Positions 1 through 8,462 of a DNA stretch of 64,000 nt are shown in pieces. Origin of the DNA: an uncultured Sulfitobacter sp. (GTDB lineage: Bacteria; Pseudomonadota; Alphaproteobacteria; Rhodobacterales; Rhodobacteraceae); assembly GCA_913060815.1 (NCBI GenBank), contig CAJXSZ010000008.1, forward strand, positions 1-64,000, given 5' to 3'. Made by a program: the position numbers and the translations under genes. Below the pieces are notes generated by a model. It was not told where the DNA came from, did not search any database, and saw only the letters and a program-made list of their open reading frames with translations. Positions within the stretch are counted from its first letter, which is position 1; the number at the start of each line of letters is the position of its first letter.

Positions 1-47
1 GAGATTTCTGCCTGTCTCGTGGGCTCGGAGATGTGTATAAGAGACAG
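1..47. other. Residual Illumina Nextera P7 adapter with i7 index (not genomic)
   Basis: Bases 14-47 match the 34-nt Nextera read-2 transposase adapter exactly, ending in the 19-bp mosaic end (ATGTGTATAAGAGACAG at 31-47). Bases 6-13 (TTCTGCCT) are the i7 index that I recall as Nextera N703 in oligo orientation, and bases 1-5 (GAGAT) are the end of the P7 primer. This is seen directly plus knowledge of the library chemistry. Genomic sequence starts at about base 48, so the contig end is a library artefact. The adapter happens to be open in the ptsP frame and would add a false MGSEMCIRDR-type N-terminus. Confidence 0.97.
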
Positions 48-507
48 GCCCTCAAGGATCGAAGTGGGCGCGATGCTGGAGACGCCGAGTTTGGCCTTTG
101 CGCCTGACAAATTCTTTGAGGAAGTCGGATTTTTGTCTATCGGGGGCAATGATCTTAAGCAGTTCTTCTTTGCCGCCGACCGTGAGAACGAGCGGGTGCG
201 CAAGCGGTATGACACGCTCAACCTCAGCTTCCTTAGCTTTCTGGAGGGGATTGTGCAGCGCTGTGAGGCAACGCAAACGCCGCTGTCATTCTGTGGTGAG
301 GATGCGGGGCGGCCTGTTGAGGCGCTGTGCCTTGCTGCTATCGGGTTCCGTTCGCTGTCGATGCGGCCAGCTTCTATCGGTCCGGTAAAGAGCCTGTTCT
401 CACGATGTGATCTGACAGAGGTGCGCAAGCTCATTGATCAGGCGCGCGCGCAGGGGGATATGTCCGTGCGAGGCGCAGTCACCGCCTACGTGAAGGCGCA
501 GTACTAG
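48..507 (+). CDS. ptsP: PTS enzyme I paralogue PtsP (EI-Ntr), C-terminal fragment
   Basis: This is the last ~152 residues of a phosphoenolpyruvate-protein phosphotransferase; the 5' part is missing at the contig end. The visible part is the PEP-binding TIM barrel C-terminal domain: the GAMLETP strand, the FLSIGGNDL motif, the AADRENERV segment and the catalytic cysteine in SFCGEDAG, ending with the SIGPVKSLF helix. Enzyme I autophosphorylates from PEP and passes phosphate to HPr/NPr. In alphaproteobacteria without sugar PTS permeases it serves the nitrogen-type regulatory PTS, so ptsP is more likely than ptsI, but the GAF domain that would prove it is not in the window. Any annotated start near base 19 lies in adapter sequence and is wrong. 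Confidence 0.85.
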
Positions 508-617
508 TCGCTCGAACTGTCCACATGAGGTATGCCTGCTTTTGTGTTGTTAGAATTGGACAAATTTGCTTATCCACAGGCCGTCATTTTGCCTTGGTGG
601 CTGGCGCGTAGTGGTCT

Positions 618-1529
618 TTAGAACTGTGCGCAGCCCATTAGGGCGGCACTGTCCTCTTTGGCGACAAAGATCGGTGGCTTGTCTTGCAGGCGGAATTGAC
701 ATGGCTCATGGAACACTTTGATCAGGGGTGCAGACGCGCTGGCAGCGATGGCGCGTCCGACGCTGCCTGCAAGAAATGTCCCGTGAGAGGGCATATAGCT
801 GAGCGAAAAATCACGCAGAAGTAGCCCCAAGAGGGCGGCATATGTGTCAATAGCTTGGGTCAGCTGTTGCTGCTCGGGATCGCCATATAGGCTGATCGCG
901 GCCTCGCCTGTGAGGGAGGTTTCACCAGTCAGTTGACGACAAAATGCAGTCAGCCCGCGCCCAGAAAACAGCGTTTCAACCGTGGGGAAGTCGTTGGCGC
1001 GGATCTCGTGGTCCTCCAGCTTTGACACGATGGCAGATGGCATCGAGACATGCCCTGCTTCTGCAGGGGGGCAAGCGGTGCATCGATCTTTGGTAATTAC
1101 CTGACTGATGTTGAACCCTGTGCCGATCCCTACGACCAAGGCTTGGCCGTTGGGGGCATCGGGAACATCCTGACCGCAAATCCGCGTCACCTGTTCTGTA
1201 GTAAGTGTCGGGATTGCGTATCCCAAGGCGGTCAGATCGTTCAACAATACAACGCGCTCACATGTGAACGCTTTCACCAGTTCAGCAGCATTGATGGTCC
1301 ATTCTCGGTTGGTCAATGTGGCGCGACCTGCGTGGACGGGGCCTGCGACTGCAATCACCATCTCATGCACCACGCTGTCTGCGTTCGCTTCGCAATACGC
1401 GCGCAGCAGGTCGCTCAGCCCGTTGTAGTCTGCGTTGGAAAACCGCTGGACCGTGGCATCATCAATCACACCACCCGCACATAATGCTACGCGGGCATTC
1501 GTGCCGCCAATATCCGCTACAAGTCGCAT
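618..1529 (-). CDS. glk: Glucokinase (bacterial Glk family)
   Basis: A 303-residue cytoplasmic ATP-dependent glucose kinase making glucose 6-phosphate. Visible motifs are the phosphate-binding DIGGTNAR at residues 6-13, the LLNDLTALG segment with the likely catalytic Asp98, the GIGTGFN loop near 134-140 and EAGH near 157-160. The length is near that of E. coli Glk (321), so this is the Glk rather than the ROK branch. It is the last gene of the sugar ABC operon, starting 3 bp after the ATPase stop, so imported sugar would be phosphorylated directly after uptake. This supports glucose, or a glucose-yielding sugar, as the operon's substrate. Confidence 0.9.
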   Translation of the reverse strand: MRLVADIGGTNARVALCAGGVIDDATVQRFSNADYNGLSDLLRAYCEANADSVVHEMVIAVAGPVHAGRATLTNREWTINAAELVKAFTCERVVLLNDLTALGYAIPTLTTEQVTRICGQDVPDAPNGQALVVGIGTGFNISQVITKDRCTACPPAEAGHVSMPSAIVSKLEDHEIRANDFPTVETLFSGRGLTAFCRQLTGETSLTGEAAISLYGDPEQQQLTQAIDTYAALLGLLLRDFSLSYMPSHGTFLAGSVGRAIAASASAPLIKVFHEPCQFRLQDKPPIFVAKEDSAALMGCAQF

Positions 1530-1532
1530 AGA

Positions 1533-2630
1533 TTAGTTCAAACGCTCGCCAGTTTCAGGGGCAAAGTAGGACACTTTGCCCAAGTCAAACGCAAGGTTCA
1601 GGTTCTTCCCTGCAACAGCAGCAGTTTCTGCGTGCAGACGCGCCGTGACGTGTTTGCCACCCAACTGCATCACTGCGAATGTATCTGCGCCCGCAGGCTC
1701 TACGATGTCGATCAGGCAATCCGCTTCCTGACGTCCTTCGCCACCGCGCAGGGTGGCGTCGGCGATATCCTCGGGGCGCACGCCAAGAATGACGTTTTCC
1801 GGCAAGTCCTTGTTCTTGGTATCTATCAGTGTGATGGGCGCGCCCGAGCTTCGTTCGATTTCGATCTGAACGCCTTTGCCGTTGGCCTTTGTCTTGGCCG
1901 GGATCAGGTTCATCGCAGGGCTGCCCATGAAGTCGGCGACAAACAGGTTGGCAGGATGGTTATATATCTCGGACGGGGTGCCCATCTGCTGGATCACGCC
2001 GCCCTTCATGACGACGATCTTGGTGGCGAGTGTCATCGCTTCGATCTGGTCGTGGGTGACATAGACCATGGATGCGCCGAGGCGCTGGTGCAGGGCCTTG
2101 ATCTCGGTGCGCATCTCGACGCGCAGCTTGGCGTCAAGGTTGGACAGTGGTTCATCGAACAAGAACAGCTTTGGATCACGCACAAGCGCACGGCCCATGG
2201 CAACGCGCTGGCGTTGGCCGCCTGACAATTGCCCGGGCTTGCGGTTCAGGAGCGGCTCAATCTGCAACTGGGTCGCTACATGCTTGAGCTTTTCGTCCTG
2301 TGTGGCCTGATCGACGCCGCGTACTTTCATTCCGAAGGTGATGTTTTTGGCGACCGTCATCGTCGGGTAGAGCGCATAGGACTGGAACACCATTGCGATG
2401 TCGCGGTCTTTGGGGCTGACATGGGTCATGTCCTGTCCGCCAATGCTCAGCGTGCCCTTCGTGATCGGCTCAAGCCCCGCGATACAGTTCAGGAGCGTGG
2501 ATTTCCCACAGCCTGATGGACCGACAAGAACGAGGAAGTCACCTTGCTCAATCGCCACGTTGATGTCTTTGAGAATTTCAACGGACCCGTAGCTTTTGAA
2601 CAGATTGTTGATTTCGAGGATGGAAGCCAT
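1533..2630 (-). CDS. Sugar ABC transporter ATP-binding protein (MalK/UgpC type)
   Basis: This 365-residue protein drives the import complex from the cytoplasmic side. Walker [10 protein letters not shown] is at 37-45, the signature LSGGQRQR at 135-142, Walker B LFLFDEP at 155-161, and a C-terminal TOBE/MalK-type regulatory domain follows from about residue 240. The length and C-terminal domain fit the CUT1 carbohydrate class. It starts 4 bp downstream of the second permease stop and is followed at once by glk. By context it is the GtsD/GlcV-like subunit of a glucose-type transporter; exact substrate is inferred. Confidence 0.9.
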   Translation of the reverse strand: MASILEINNLFKSYGSVEILKDINVAIEQGDFLVLVGPSGCGKSTLLNCIAGLEPITKGTLSIGGQDMTHVSPKDRDIAMVFQSYALYPTMTVAKNITFGMKVRGVDQATQDEKLKHVATQLQIEPLLNRKPGQLSGGQRQRVAMGRALVRDPKLFLFDEPLSNLDAKLRVEMRTEIKALHQRLGASMVYVTHDQIEAMTLATKIVVMKGGVIQQMGTPSEIYNHPANLFVADFMGSPAMNLIPAKTKANGKGVQIEIERSSGAPITLIDTKNKDLPENVILGVRPEDIADATLRGGEGRQEADCLIDIVEPAGADTFAVMQLGGKHVTARLHAETAAVAGKNLNLAFDLGKVSYFAPETGERLN

Positions 2631-2634
2631 GGGG

Positions 2635-3528
2635 TTACCCTTTCACGGAGCCTGCGGTCAGGCCGCGGACGAAGTATTTACCGGCGACGACGTATACAAA
2701 CAGGGTCGGCAGCGCTGCGATGATCGCTGCGGCCATATCCACGTTGTATGCTTTGACACCGGTGGTTGAGTTGACGATATTATTGAGGGCCACGGTCACG
2801 GGCTGTGTGCCTGCCTGACTGAAGGACACGCCGAACAGGAAGTCGTTCCAGATCTGGGTGAATTGCCAGATCACCGTCACCACGATGATGGGCAATGAGA
2901 GGGGCAGGAAGATCGACCAGAAGATGCGGAAGAACCCTGCGCCATCGACCTTGGCGGCCTTTGTCAGCTCGGACGGGATCGAGACATAGTAGTTTCGGAA
3001 AAACAGTGTCGTGAAGCCAAGCCCGTAGATCACATGGACAAAGATCAGTCCTGGAATGGTGCCTGCCAGTCCCATCAGGCCCAGCATACGCGCCATAGGC
3101 AGTAGCACGACCTGAAACGGGATGAAGCAGCCGAACAGCATCAGGGCAAAGAAGAGGTTCGCCCCTCTGAAGCGCCATTGCGCCACGACATAGCCATTGA
3201 GCGCGCCGATCAGTGTCGAGAGCAGCACCGCAGGGATCGCGATCAGTACGGAATTCCAGAAGAACGGGCGCACCCCTTCGCACTGGATGCCTGTGCAAGC
3301 GCCGGACCACGCAGTGCGCCATGCCTCGAACGTCACCTCGCGCGGGAGCGAGATCAGATCGCCTGTGCGGATTTCATCAAGGCTTTTGAACGATGTTGTT
3401 ACCATAACAAAAAGCGGCATCAGGTAGAAGAGCGCAAAGAGGCCCAGCATGATGTAAAGCGTCCAGCGCAGCGCAATCTTTACCGTGCGGTTGCCTGATC
3501 GAGGAGGGGAGTAAGACATATCAGTCAT
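2635..3528 (-). CDS. Sugar ABC transporter permease, MalG/GtsC type
   Basis: A 297-residue inner-membrane protein with about six transmembrane helices, the first near residues 24-45. The EAA loop that docks the ATPase is visible as VDGAGFFRIFWSIFLPLSLP. A periplasmic stretch rich in Cys and Gly (CTGIQCEG, about residues 82-89) follows helix 1, as in GtsC-type glucose/mannose permeases. It overlaps the upstream permease gene by 8 bp, indicating translational coupling. Its partner permease is encoded at 3521-4393. Confidence 0.88.
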   Translation of the reverse strand: MTDMSYSPPRSGNRTVKIALRWTLYIMLGLFALFYLMPLFVMVTTSFKSLDEIRTGDLISLPREVTFEAWRTAWSGACTGIQCEGVRPFFWNSVLIAIPAVLLSTLIGALNGYVVAQWRFRGANLFFALMLFGCFIPFQVVLLPMARMLGLMGLAGTIPGLIFVHVIYGLGFTTLFFRNYYVSIPSELTKAAKVDGAGFFRIFWSIFLPLSLPIIVVTVIWQFTQIWNDFLFGVSFSQAGTQPVTVALNNIVNSTTGVKAYNVDMAAAIIAALPTLFVYVVAGKYFVRGLTAGSVKG

Positions 3529-4393
3529 CTTTGACCCTCAATTCCGAATAGAGGTAGGGCACAACGATCGCAAAGACGACCATCATCATAATCATGGCAG
3601 AGCTGGCCGCTTGGCCAATATCGCCGCGTGAAAATGCCATCGTGTACATATAGGTGGCGGGGAGATCGGTCGCATATCCCGGACCCCCCCCTGTGAGGGC
3701 AATCACCAGATCGAAGCTTTTGATCGCCAGATGCGAAAGCACGATGAAAGCTGACAGGAAAATAGGAGCCATCGCGGGGATGATGATCGCGGTGTAGACG
3801 CGCCATGTCGGGATGCCGTCGATTTGCGCGGCTCTGATGATCTCCTGATCTACCGAGCGCAGCCCCGCCAGAAACAGCGCCATCACAAACCCCGAGCTTT
3901 GCCAGATTGCAGCGATAACAACCGTGTAGATCGCCATGTCGGGATCAACGAGCCAGTTGAAGGTGAAATTCTCGAACCCCCAACCGCGCACTGTCGCCTC
4001 AAGCCCCAGACCGGGATTGAGGATCCATTTCCATGCCGTGCCCGTGACGATCATGGAAAGTGCCATCGGGTAGAGGTAGATGGTGCGGATCGCGCCTTCG
4101 GTACGGATGTTCTGATCCAGCAGAATGGCAAGGGTGAGGCCAAGGATCATTGCGATCACAATGAACAGGAACCCGAAGACAAACAGATTGCTGAAGGCCG
4201 TCTCCCAGCGCGGCGAGGAAAACAGGCGATCATACTGGATGAAGCCGTCAATCTCGTATTTTGGCAACAGCCGCGACCGCGTCAAAGACACCCATGCCGT
4301 CCAGCCGATAAAGCCGTAGACGAAGATTAGGACGATAATGAACGAGGGGGCCAAAACCAATTTGGGCATGTGTTCTTCAAGCCATTTGGTCAT
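3521..4393 (-). CDS. Sugar ABC transporter permease, MalF/GtsB type
   Basis: A 290-residue inner-membrane permease with six predicted helices and an EAA loop (IDGIPTWRVYTAIIIPAMAP). I start it at the ATG at 4393 because an AAGGA ribosome-binding site lies 8 bp upstream; the longer frame to 4495 would add 34 residues reaching into the binding-protein gene and lacks such a site. The TWMSLTRS-like stretch after helix 1 (here WVSLTRS) is usual for CUT1 MalF-type subunits. A 58-bp gap separates it from the binding-protein gene, which is where expression steps often occur in such operons. Confidence 0.88.
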   Translation of the reverse strand: MTKWLEEHMPKLVLAPSFIIVLIFVYGFIGWTAWVSLTRSRLLPKYEIDGFIQYDRLFSSPRWETAFSNLFVFGFLFIVIAMILGLTLAILLDQNIRTEGAIRTIYLYPMALSMIVTGTAWKWILNPGLGLEATVRGWGFENFTFNWLVDPDMAIYTVVIAAIWQSSGFVMALFLAGLRSVDQEIIRAAQIDGIPTWRVYTAIIIPAMAPIFLSAFIVLSHLAIKSFDLVIALTGGGPGYATDLPATYMYTMAFSRGDIGQAASSAMIMMMVVFAIVVPYLYSELRVKDD

Positions 4394-4451
4394 CGGAATA
4401 TCCTTACAGGTTTCCTCTCCCACGCATAGGCGGGAGAGGAAGAGGGGGGTG

Positions 4452-5708
4452 CTACATGCTGTTGGCGATGGCGTCCGCCAGCATCGCAACCGCATCTGCG
4501 GAAGACATATCAGAGTTGAAATGCGCCGTCACAGTATCCGTGATCGCACCTGCCTGCGCACCGCGCAGCGCCATGCCGTGGGCGTAGGAAGGCAACAAAG
4601 ACCCGCCTTCGTTGCTGGCCGCCATATCGTCCGAAGACAGAGTGGCGCAGCTGTCGAAGTTATCTAGTGCCACGTCGGTGCGAACAGGGATTGACCCTTT
4701 GTTCAGGTTGAACACCTCTTGGAAGCTGGCGCCTACAACCAGCTCGGCGAGAAGCGCCTGACCTGCTTGCTTGTCGTCGCCTTCAACTTCGAACATTGCA
4801 AAGCTGTCCACGTTGTAGAGGAAGCCTTCGCCCGGAGTGGAGAGGCACAGGAAGTCCTCGCCCGGCACTTTGCCAGCGGCCATGAATTCGCCCTTGGCCC
4901 AATCACCCATAATCTGAAACGCCGCTTCGCCGTTCATGACCATGGCCGTTGCAAGGTTCCAGTCGCGGCCCGAGAAGTTGCTGTCGACATAGCCGCGCAT
5001 TTTGCGCATCTGGTCAAAGACGGCGACCATCTCGTCGGATTTGATGGTATCCATGTCGAGATCAACAAAGGCTTTGCGGAACCCGTCAGCGCCCAGAATG
5101 CCGAGTGCAACAGCTTCGAACACAGTCGCGTCCTGCCAAGCCTGACCGCCATGCGCCAGCGGGATGACGCCCGCTGCTTGCAGCTTGTCTGCGGCTGCGT
5201 TGAATTCGTCCCATGTCGTCGGCATCTCGATGCCGTTTGCGGACAATACCTCGGCGTTCGCCCAGATCCAGTCTACGCGGTGAACGTTTACAGGGGCCGC
5301 ACACCATGTGTCCTCGCACTTCATGTGGCCTGCAATGGCTTCGGGCAGCAGTTCGGACCAGTTGTTCGCCTCTGCAACCGCAGAGATGTCGGCCAGAACG
5401 CCCTCTTCATACCACTCCTGAATGGCGGGGCCTTTAATCTGTGCCGCTGTCGGGGCATTGCCCGCCAGAACACGTGCACGCAGGGCAGTGCCCGCTGCAT
5501 CGCCGCCGCCGCCGGCGACAGGCATATCTGTCCAAGTGCCGCCACCTGCTGCAAACTCTTCTTGCAGGACAGCGACTGATTTCGCCTCACCGCCAGATGT
5601 CCAGTAGTGGAGCACTTCGGCCTCCGGTTTGGCGTGCCCGTCTGCGAACGCAGCAGAGGACGCAATGATCGCAACGCATGAGGCTGCGCCAAGAAGTTTA
5701 AAAGTCAT
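4452..5708 (-). CDS. Sugar ABC transporter substrate-binding protein (GtsA-like, glucose/mannose)
   Basis: A 418-residue periplasmic family-1 solute-binding protein and the first gene of the operon. A Sec signal peptide ends near residue 22 (SSAAFA), and the mature protein starts with the LHYWTSGGEAKSV segment typical of glucose/mannose binders. A strong GGGAGGAAAT ribosome-binding site precedes the ATG. The overall pattern (TWCAAPVNVHR, WIWANAEVL, GDWAKGEF) matches the GtsA family of Pseudomonas by memory; no alignment was possible. The operon order is binding protein, two permeases, ATPase, glucokinase. Confidence 0.88.
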   Translation of the reverse strand: MTFKLLGAASCVAIIASSAAFADGHAKPEAEVLHYWTSGGEAKSVAVLQEEFAAGGGTWTDMPVAGGGGDAAGTALRARVLAGNAPTAAQIKGPAIQEWYEEGVLADISAVAEANNWSELLPEAIAGHMKCEDTWCAAPVNVHRVDWIWANAEVLSANGIEMPTTWDEFNAAADKLQAAGVIPLAHGGQAWQDATVFEAVALGILGADGFRKAFVDLDMDTIKSDEMVAVFDQMRKMRGYVDSNFSGRDWNLATAMVMNGEAAFQIMGDWAKGEFMAAGKVPGEDFLCLSTPGEGFLYNVDSFAMFEVEGDDKQAGQALLAELVVGASFQEVFNLNKGSIPVRTDVALDNFDSCATLSSDDMAASNEGGSLLPSYAHGMALRGAQAGAITDTVTAHFNSDMSSADAVAMLADAIANSM

Positions 5709-5830
5709 TCAGATTTCCTCCCAGAAATATTTACCCCATGAGGGTTAGTGGGCCGATTGTGCGGACAGCCCCTAGTATTGCAATCAGCGCATGGCGGGTA
5801 TTCGCGGCAAAACTGCAATTATTGGCGCTG

Positions 5831-5880
5831 TTCGTTACACGTTGTTACGTTAGCCTCGATTCTGTTGCATGTTGTTACAT
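5831..5880. promoter_or_regulatory. Two pairs of 10-bp-phased direct repeats, likely response-regulator sites
   Basis: The divergent intergenic region carries TTCGTTACAC followed directly by GTTGTTACGT (5831-5850), and TCTGTTGCAT followed by GTTGTTACAT (5861-5880). Within each pair the GTTAC/GTTGC core recurs every 10 bp and the two pairs lie 30 bp apart on the same helix face. OmpR-family regulators bind such head-to-tail 10-bp repeats. By position they could control the sugar ABC operon (minus strand), the two-component genes (plus strand), or both. Binding is inferred. Confidence 0.5.
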
Positions 5881-5935
5881 AGATGCTGAAATACTGGGCA
5901 AAGCACCCGCGCAGAGCAGTACAGAAAGGCAGTCT

Positions 5936-6673
5936 ATGGCGATTCCGCGCATCCTTGTTGTCGATGACGATGCTGATATGCGTCAGATGATGACACAGTT
6001 TCTGCGTCAAAGCGGTACAATCGCCTTGCCCGCCGCGACAGAGCGCGAGGTGCTGGCGCATCTGGAGGATGGCCGCGTTGACCTTATCTTGCTGGATGTA
6101 ATGCTGGGCGATGAAAACGGGCTCGAGATTTGTGGTCGCTTGCGCAATGAACAGGACGTGCCTGTAATTATGGTGTCGGCCCTTTCGGCGGATCATCAAC
6201 GCATGGAAGGCTATGCCGTTGGCGCGGACGACTATATTGCCAAACCGTTCAATCCTGAATTGCTGCTGGCACGGGTCAAAGCCGTGCTATCGCGTGCGCG
6301 GCGCTCGTCATCTCTGGTTCATCGGCGCAACACCAAGACCTTCACCTTTGCGGGTTGGACCTATCACGCCAAAACCGAAGAGGTGCTATCGCCTGACAAC
6401 GTGCAAGTGGCGCTTTCACGCCGCGAAATCGCGTTGTTGCAGGTGTTGTTGGCCAATCCCCATATTCCGCTGACCCGCGCCGAAATTGCGACCGCCCTTG
6501 ATGTGACTGGTGATAGCGCCCAATCCAGCGAGGCCATGGGGCGATCCATTGACGTTCTTGTCGGCCGTCTGCGCGGCAAGATCGAGATAAACCCGAAGGC
6601 CCCTCAAATTCTCAAGACGGAACGCGGCTTGGGTTACGTCTTTTCGGTCGATGTTGCGGCTCGAGACAGTTGA
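5936..6673 (+). CDS. OmpR-family response regulator
   Basis: A 245-residue cytoplasmic DNA-binding regulator. The receiver domain has acidic residues DDD at 10-12, phosphoacceptor Asp54 (ILLDVML) and Lys103 (YIAKPFN); a winged-helix output domain fills about 130-240. I start at the ATG at 5936, preceded by an AAAGG site; a longer frame to 5738 has no family similarity. It is followed 8 bp later by its histidine kinase. Being divergent from a glucose ABC operon resembles GltR/GtrS of Pseudomonas, so control of sugar uptake is the likely role (inference). Confidence 0.85.
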   Translation: MAIPRILVVDDDADMRQMMTQFLRQSGTIALPAATEREVLAHLEDGRVDLILLDVMLGDENGLEICGRLRNEQDVPVIMVSALSADHQRMEGYAVGADDYIAKPFNPELLLARVKAVLSRARRSSSLVHRRNTKTFTFAGWTYHAKTEEVLSPDNVQVALSRREIALLQVLLANPHIPLTRAEIATALDVTGDSAQSSEAMGRSIDVLVGRLRGKIEINPKAPQILKTERGLGYVFSVDVAARDS

Positions 6674-6681
6674 GTGGCACC

Positions 6682-8121
6682 ATGAGGAGCCTGCGCACAA
6701 TCGGTCTTGCTTTTGTCGGTGCGGCCTTCTCGGCAGGTGCACTTTCTGTCTGGCTTTGGACATATTCCAGTGCGAGTTGGCGCGACCATCAGACTGCTGC
6801 CTATATCGCTGGGGTCACGCTTTATGATGCCTTGCAAAATGGCACGGCCCCGCCCGCCGACATCACGATTGAGCCGCTATCAGAGGGCGATCAGGCCTTA
6901 GCTGCGACGGGGCAGTTTCGCCAGATTACAGGTGCCACATCCGCGTCGCGCCTGACCATCATTCCCATTTCTCCCGATATCACGCCGCAGCGGATTGGGG
7001 CGCCTTTGACGCTTGCCGTGCTATCCCCTGACGTCACCTACAACATCGCCGACTTGCCCAACCGTGACGGCCAGACAGCGGCGGAGACAACGGGCGCTGT
7101 GACGCGCAAGTTCGCATCCTTGTGCAGCGACCCGATTGTGATCGCCAAGATGGGCGATGGCCCTTGGGTGAAGGTTGAGGGCGCGGGGGTCTGGGGCTGT
7201 GACGCAAGCCCTTCAGACTGGCGTCTTCTGGCAGTTTTCCTTGCAATCATGGCGATGGGAACGATGATCACGCTGGCGCTAAATCTGTCGTCAGACTTTA
7301 CGTCCTTTGCCCGTCAATTGAGCAACCGTCGCCGAGTCGGTGGTCCAACGCGATATGATGCGACGGGTCCGCAAGAGCTGCGCGAGATTGTGACGGCTGT
7401 GAACAGTTACCTCGAGGTCGAGCGCGAACAACTGGCCAGCCGCGCTGCGGTTCTTTCAGGGGTGAGCCATGACCTTGGCACACCTGCGACGCGGCTGCGG
7501 CTGCGCGCCGCCCTGATCCCCGACAAGGAGCTGCGCGAGAAATTCGAGAACGACATCGACATGATGACAGGCATTATCGAAAGCGTTCTCATCTACACCA
7601 ACGCCGAGATGAACGCAGAAGCGCCGCGAAAGCTGTCGCTGACCTCCCTCGTGGAGGCCATTGTGGCGGATTACCAAGACGTCGGGCGGCCCGTAAACTT
7701 GCAACACGGCGAAGAGGTGATTGTTCAGGGCGGGCGGTCTATCTTCATGTCGCGTCAGGGGCAGGGGGTTGTGCCGTCCGAACATGATATGATCGTTTTC
7801 GCGCGTCCTGTGTCGTTACAACGCGCAATAACAAACCTGATTGAGAACGCCCTGAAATACGGACGCCGCGCCCATGTCTCGATCACGGCGACCGCGCAAA
7901 CCGCGACAGTGCTGGTCGAGGATGAAGGCACCCAGACATCCGCTCAGGAGATCGAATCGTTGATGGCCCCGTTCCAGCGCGGCGAAGACACCGCCACCAT
8001 AGACGGGCACGGACTGGGCCTCACCATCGTTTCAACCATTGCCAAGCTGCACGGCGGAACATTGGTTTTTGAGGACGGCGCGCGCGGAGTGGCGGCGAAA
8101 TTGATGATCCAGCGCACATGA
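6682..8121 (+). CDS. Sensor histidine kinase, partner of the OmpR-type regulator
   Basis: A 479-residue inner-membrane kinase: helix 1 near residues 6-28, a periplasmic sensor of about 150 residues with two cysteines (CSD, GCD), helix 2 near 182-202, HAMP linker, dimerisation helix with His263 in SHDLGTPATRLRLR, then the ATPase domain with N box NLIENALKYG and G box GHGLGLTIV. The H box usually reads HDLRTPL; here the Arg and Leu are Gly and Ala. The G1 box is DEGTQ instead of DxGPG. The ATG at 6682 has no clear ribosome-binding site; a TTG at 6670 is the alternative. The periplasmic sensor could monitor sugar or its binding protein. Confidence 0.82.
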   Translation: MRSLRTIGLAFVGAAFSAGALSVWLWTYSSASWRDHQTAAYIAGVTLYDALQNGTAPPADITIEPLSEGDQALAATGQFRQITGATSASRLTIIPISPDITPQRIGAPLTLAVLSPDVTYNIADLPNRDGQTAAETTGAVTRKFASLCSDPIVIAKMGDGPWVKVEGAGVWGCDASPSDWRLLAVFLAIMAMGTMITLALNLSSDFTSFARQLSNRRRVGGPTRYDATGPQELREIVTAVNSYLEVEREQLASRAAVLSGVSHDLGTPATRLRLRAALIPDKELREKFENDIDMMTGIIESVLIYTNAEMNAEAPRKLSLTSLVEAIVADYQDVGRPVNLQHGEEVIVQGGRSIFMSRQGQGVVPSEHDMIVFARPVSLQRAITNLIENALKYGRRAHVSITATAQTATVLVEDEGTQTSAQEIESLMAPFQRGEDTATIDGHGLGLTIVSTIAKLHGGTLVFEDGARGVAAKLMIQRT

Positions 8122-8462
8122 AGAAACGGTGCGTTTGACAAGCGTCCGGAGGCGAGGCTTTTGTCCCTGAATGTTTTGCAAAGTGCCGGCGCCCTGCAAG
8201 ACTCGGCATCTTTTCGCAGGACATTTGAGGCTAGCTGGTGTGGTCTATGGGGATGCAAGAAGGACGATCACAAGGCGCTCGGAATGCGTCCTCTCCATAC
8301 TTCTGACACTTGATTTATGCCCATTGGCAGTGAAAGCGGAGAAGGATTGTAGCGTTGTCGGAGCAAGAAATCAGGCCGCAGGCTTGCGTTGACGCTCTTT
8401 GCGCGGTTCTGCGGCTTGGTCATGCTGCTATTGCGACCAGGACGATCGAGGCGCCACTTAGC
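8122..8462. other. Intergenic stretch without a recognisable gene
   Basis: This 341-bp stretch separates the convergent histidine kinase and phnM genes. Both strands were read in all frames. A 73-codon plus-strand frame at 8171-8392 has cysteine- and arginine-rich composition, no ribosome-binding site and no family resemblance, so I do not call it. No strong terminator hairpin or repeat was seen. Confidence 0.5.

Noticed and set aside
19-48. Start of the ptsP frame at GTG 19 with N-terminus MGSEMCIRDR
   Set aside because: These codons are adapter sequence, not genome.
8171-8392. 73-codon plus-strand frame in the gap before phnM
   Set aside because: No ribosome-binding site, atypical composition, no recognised family.
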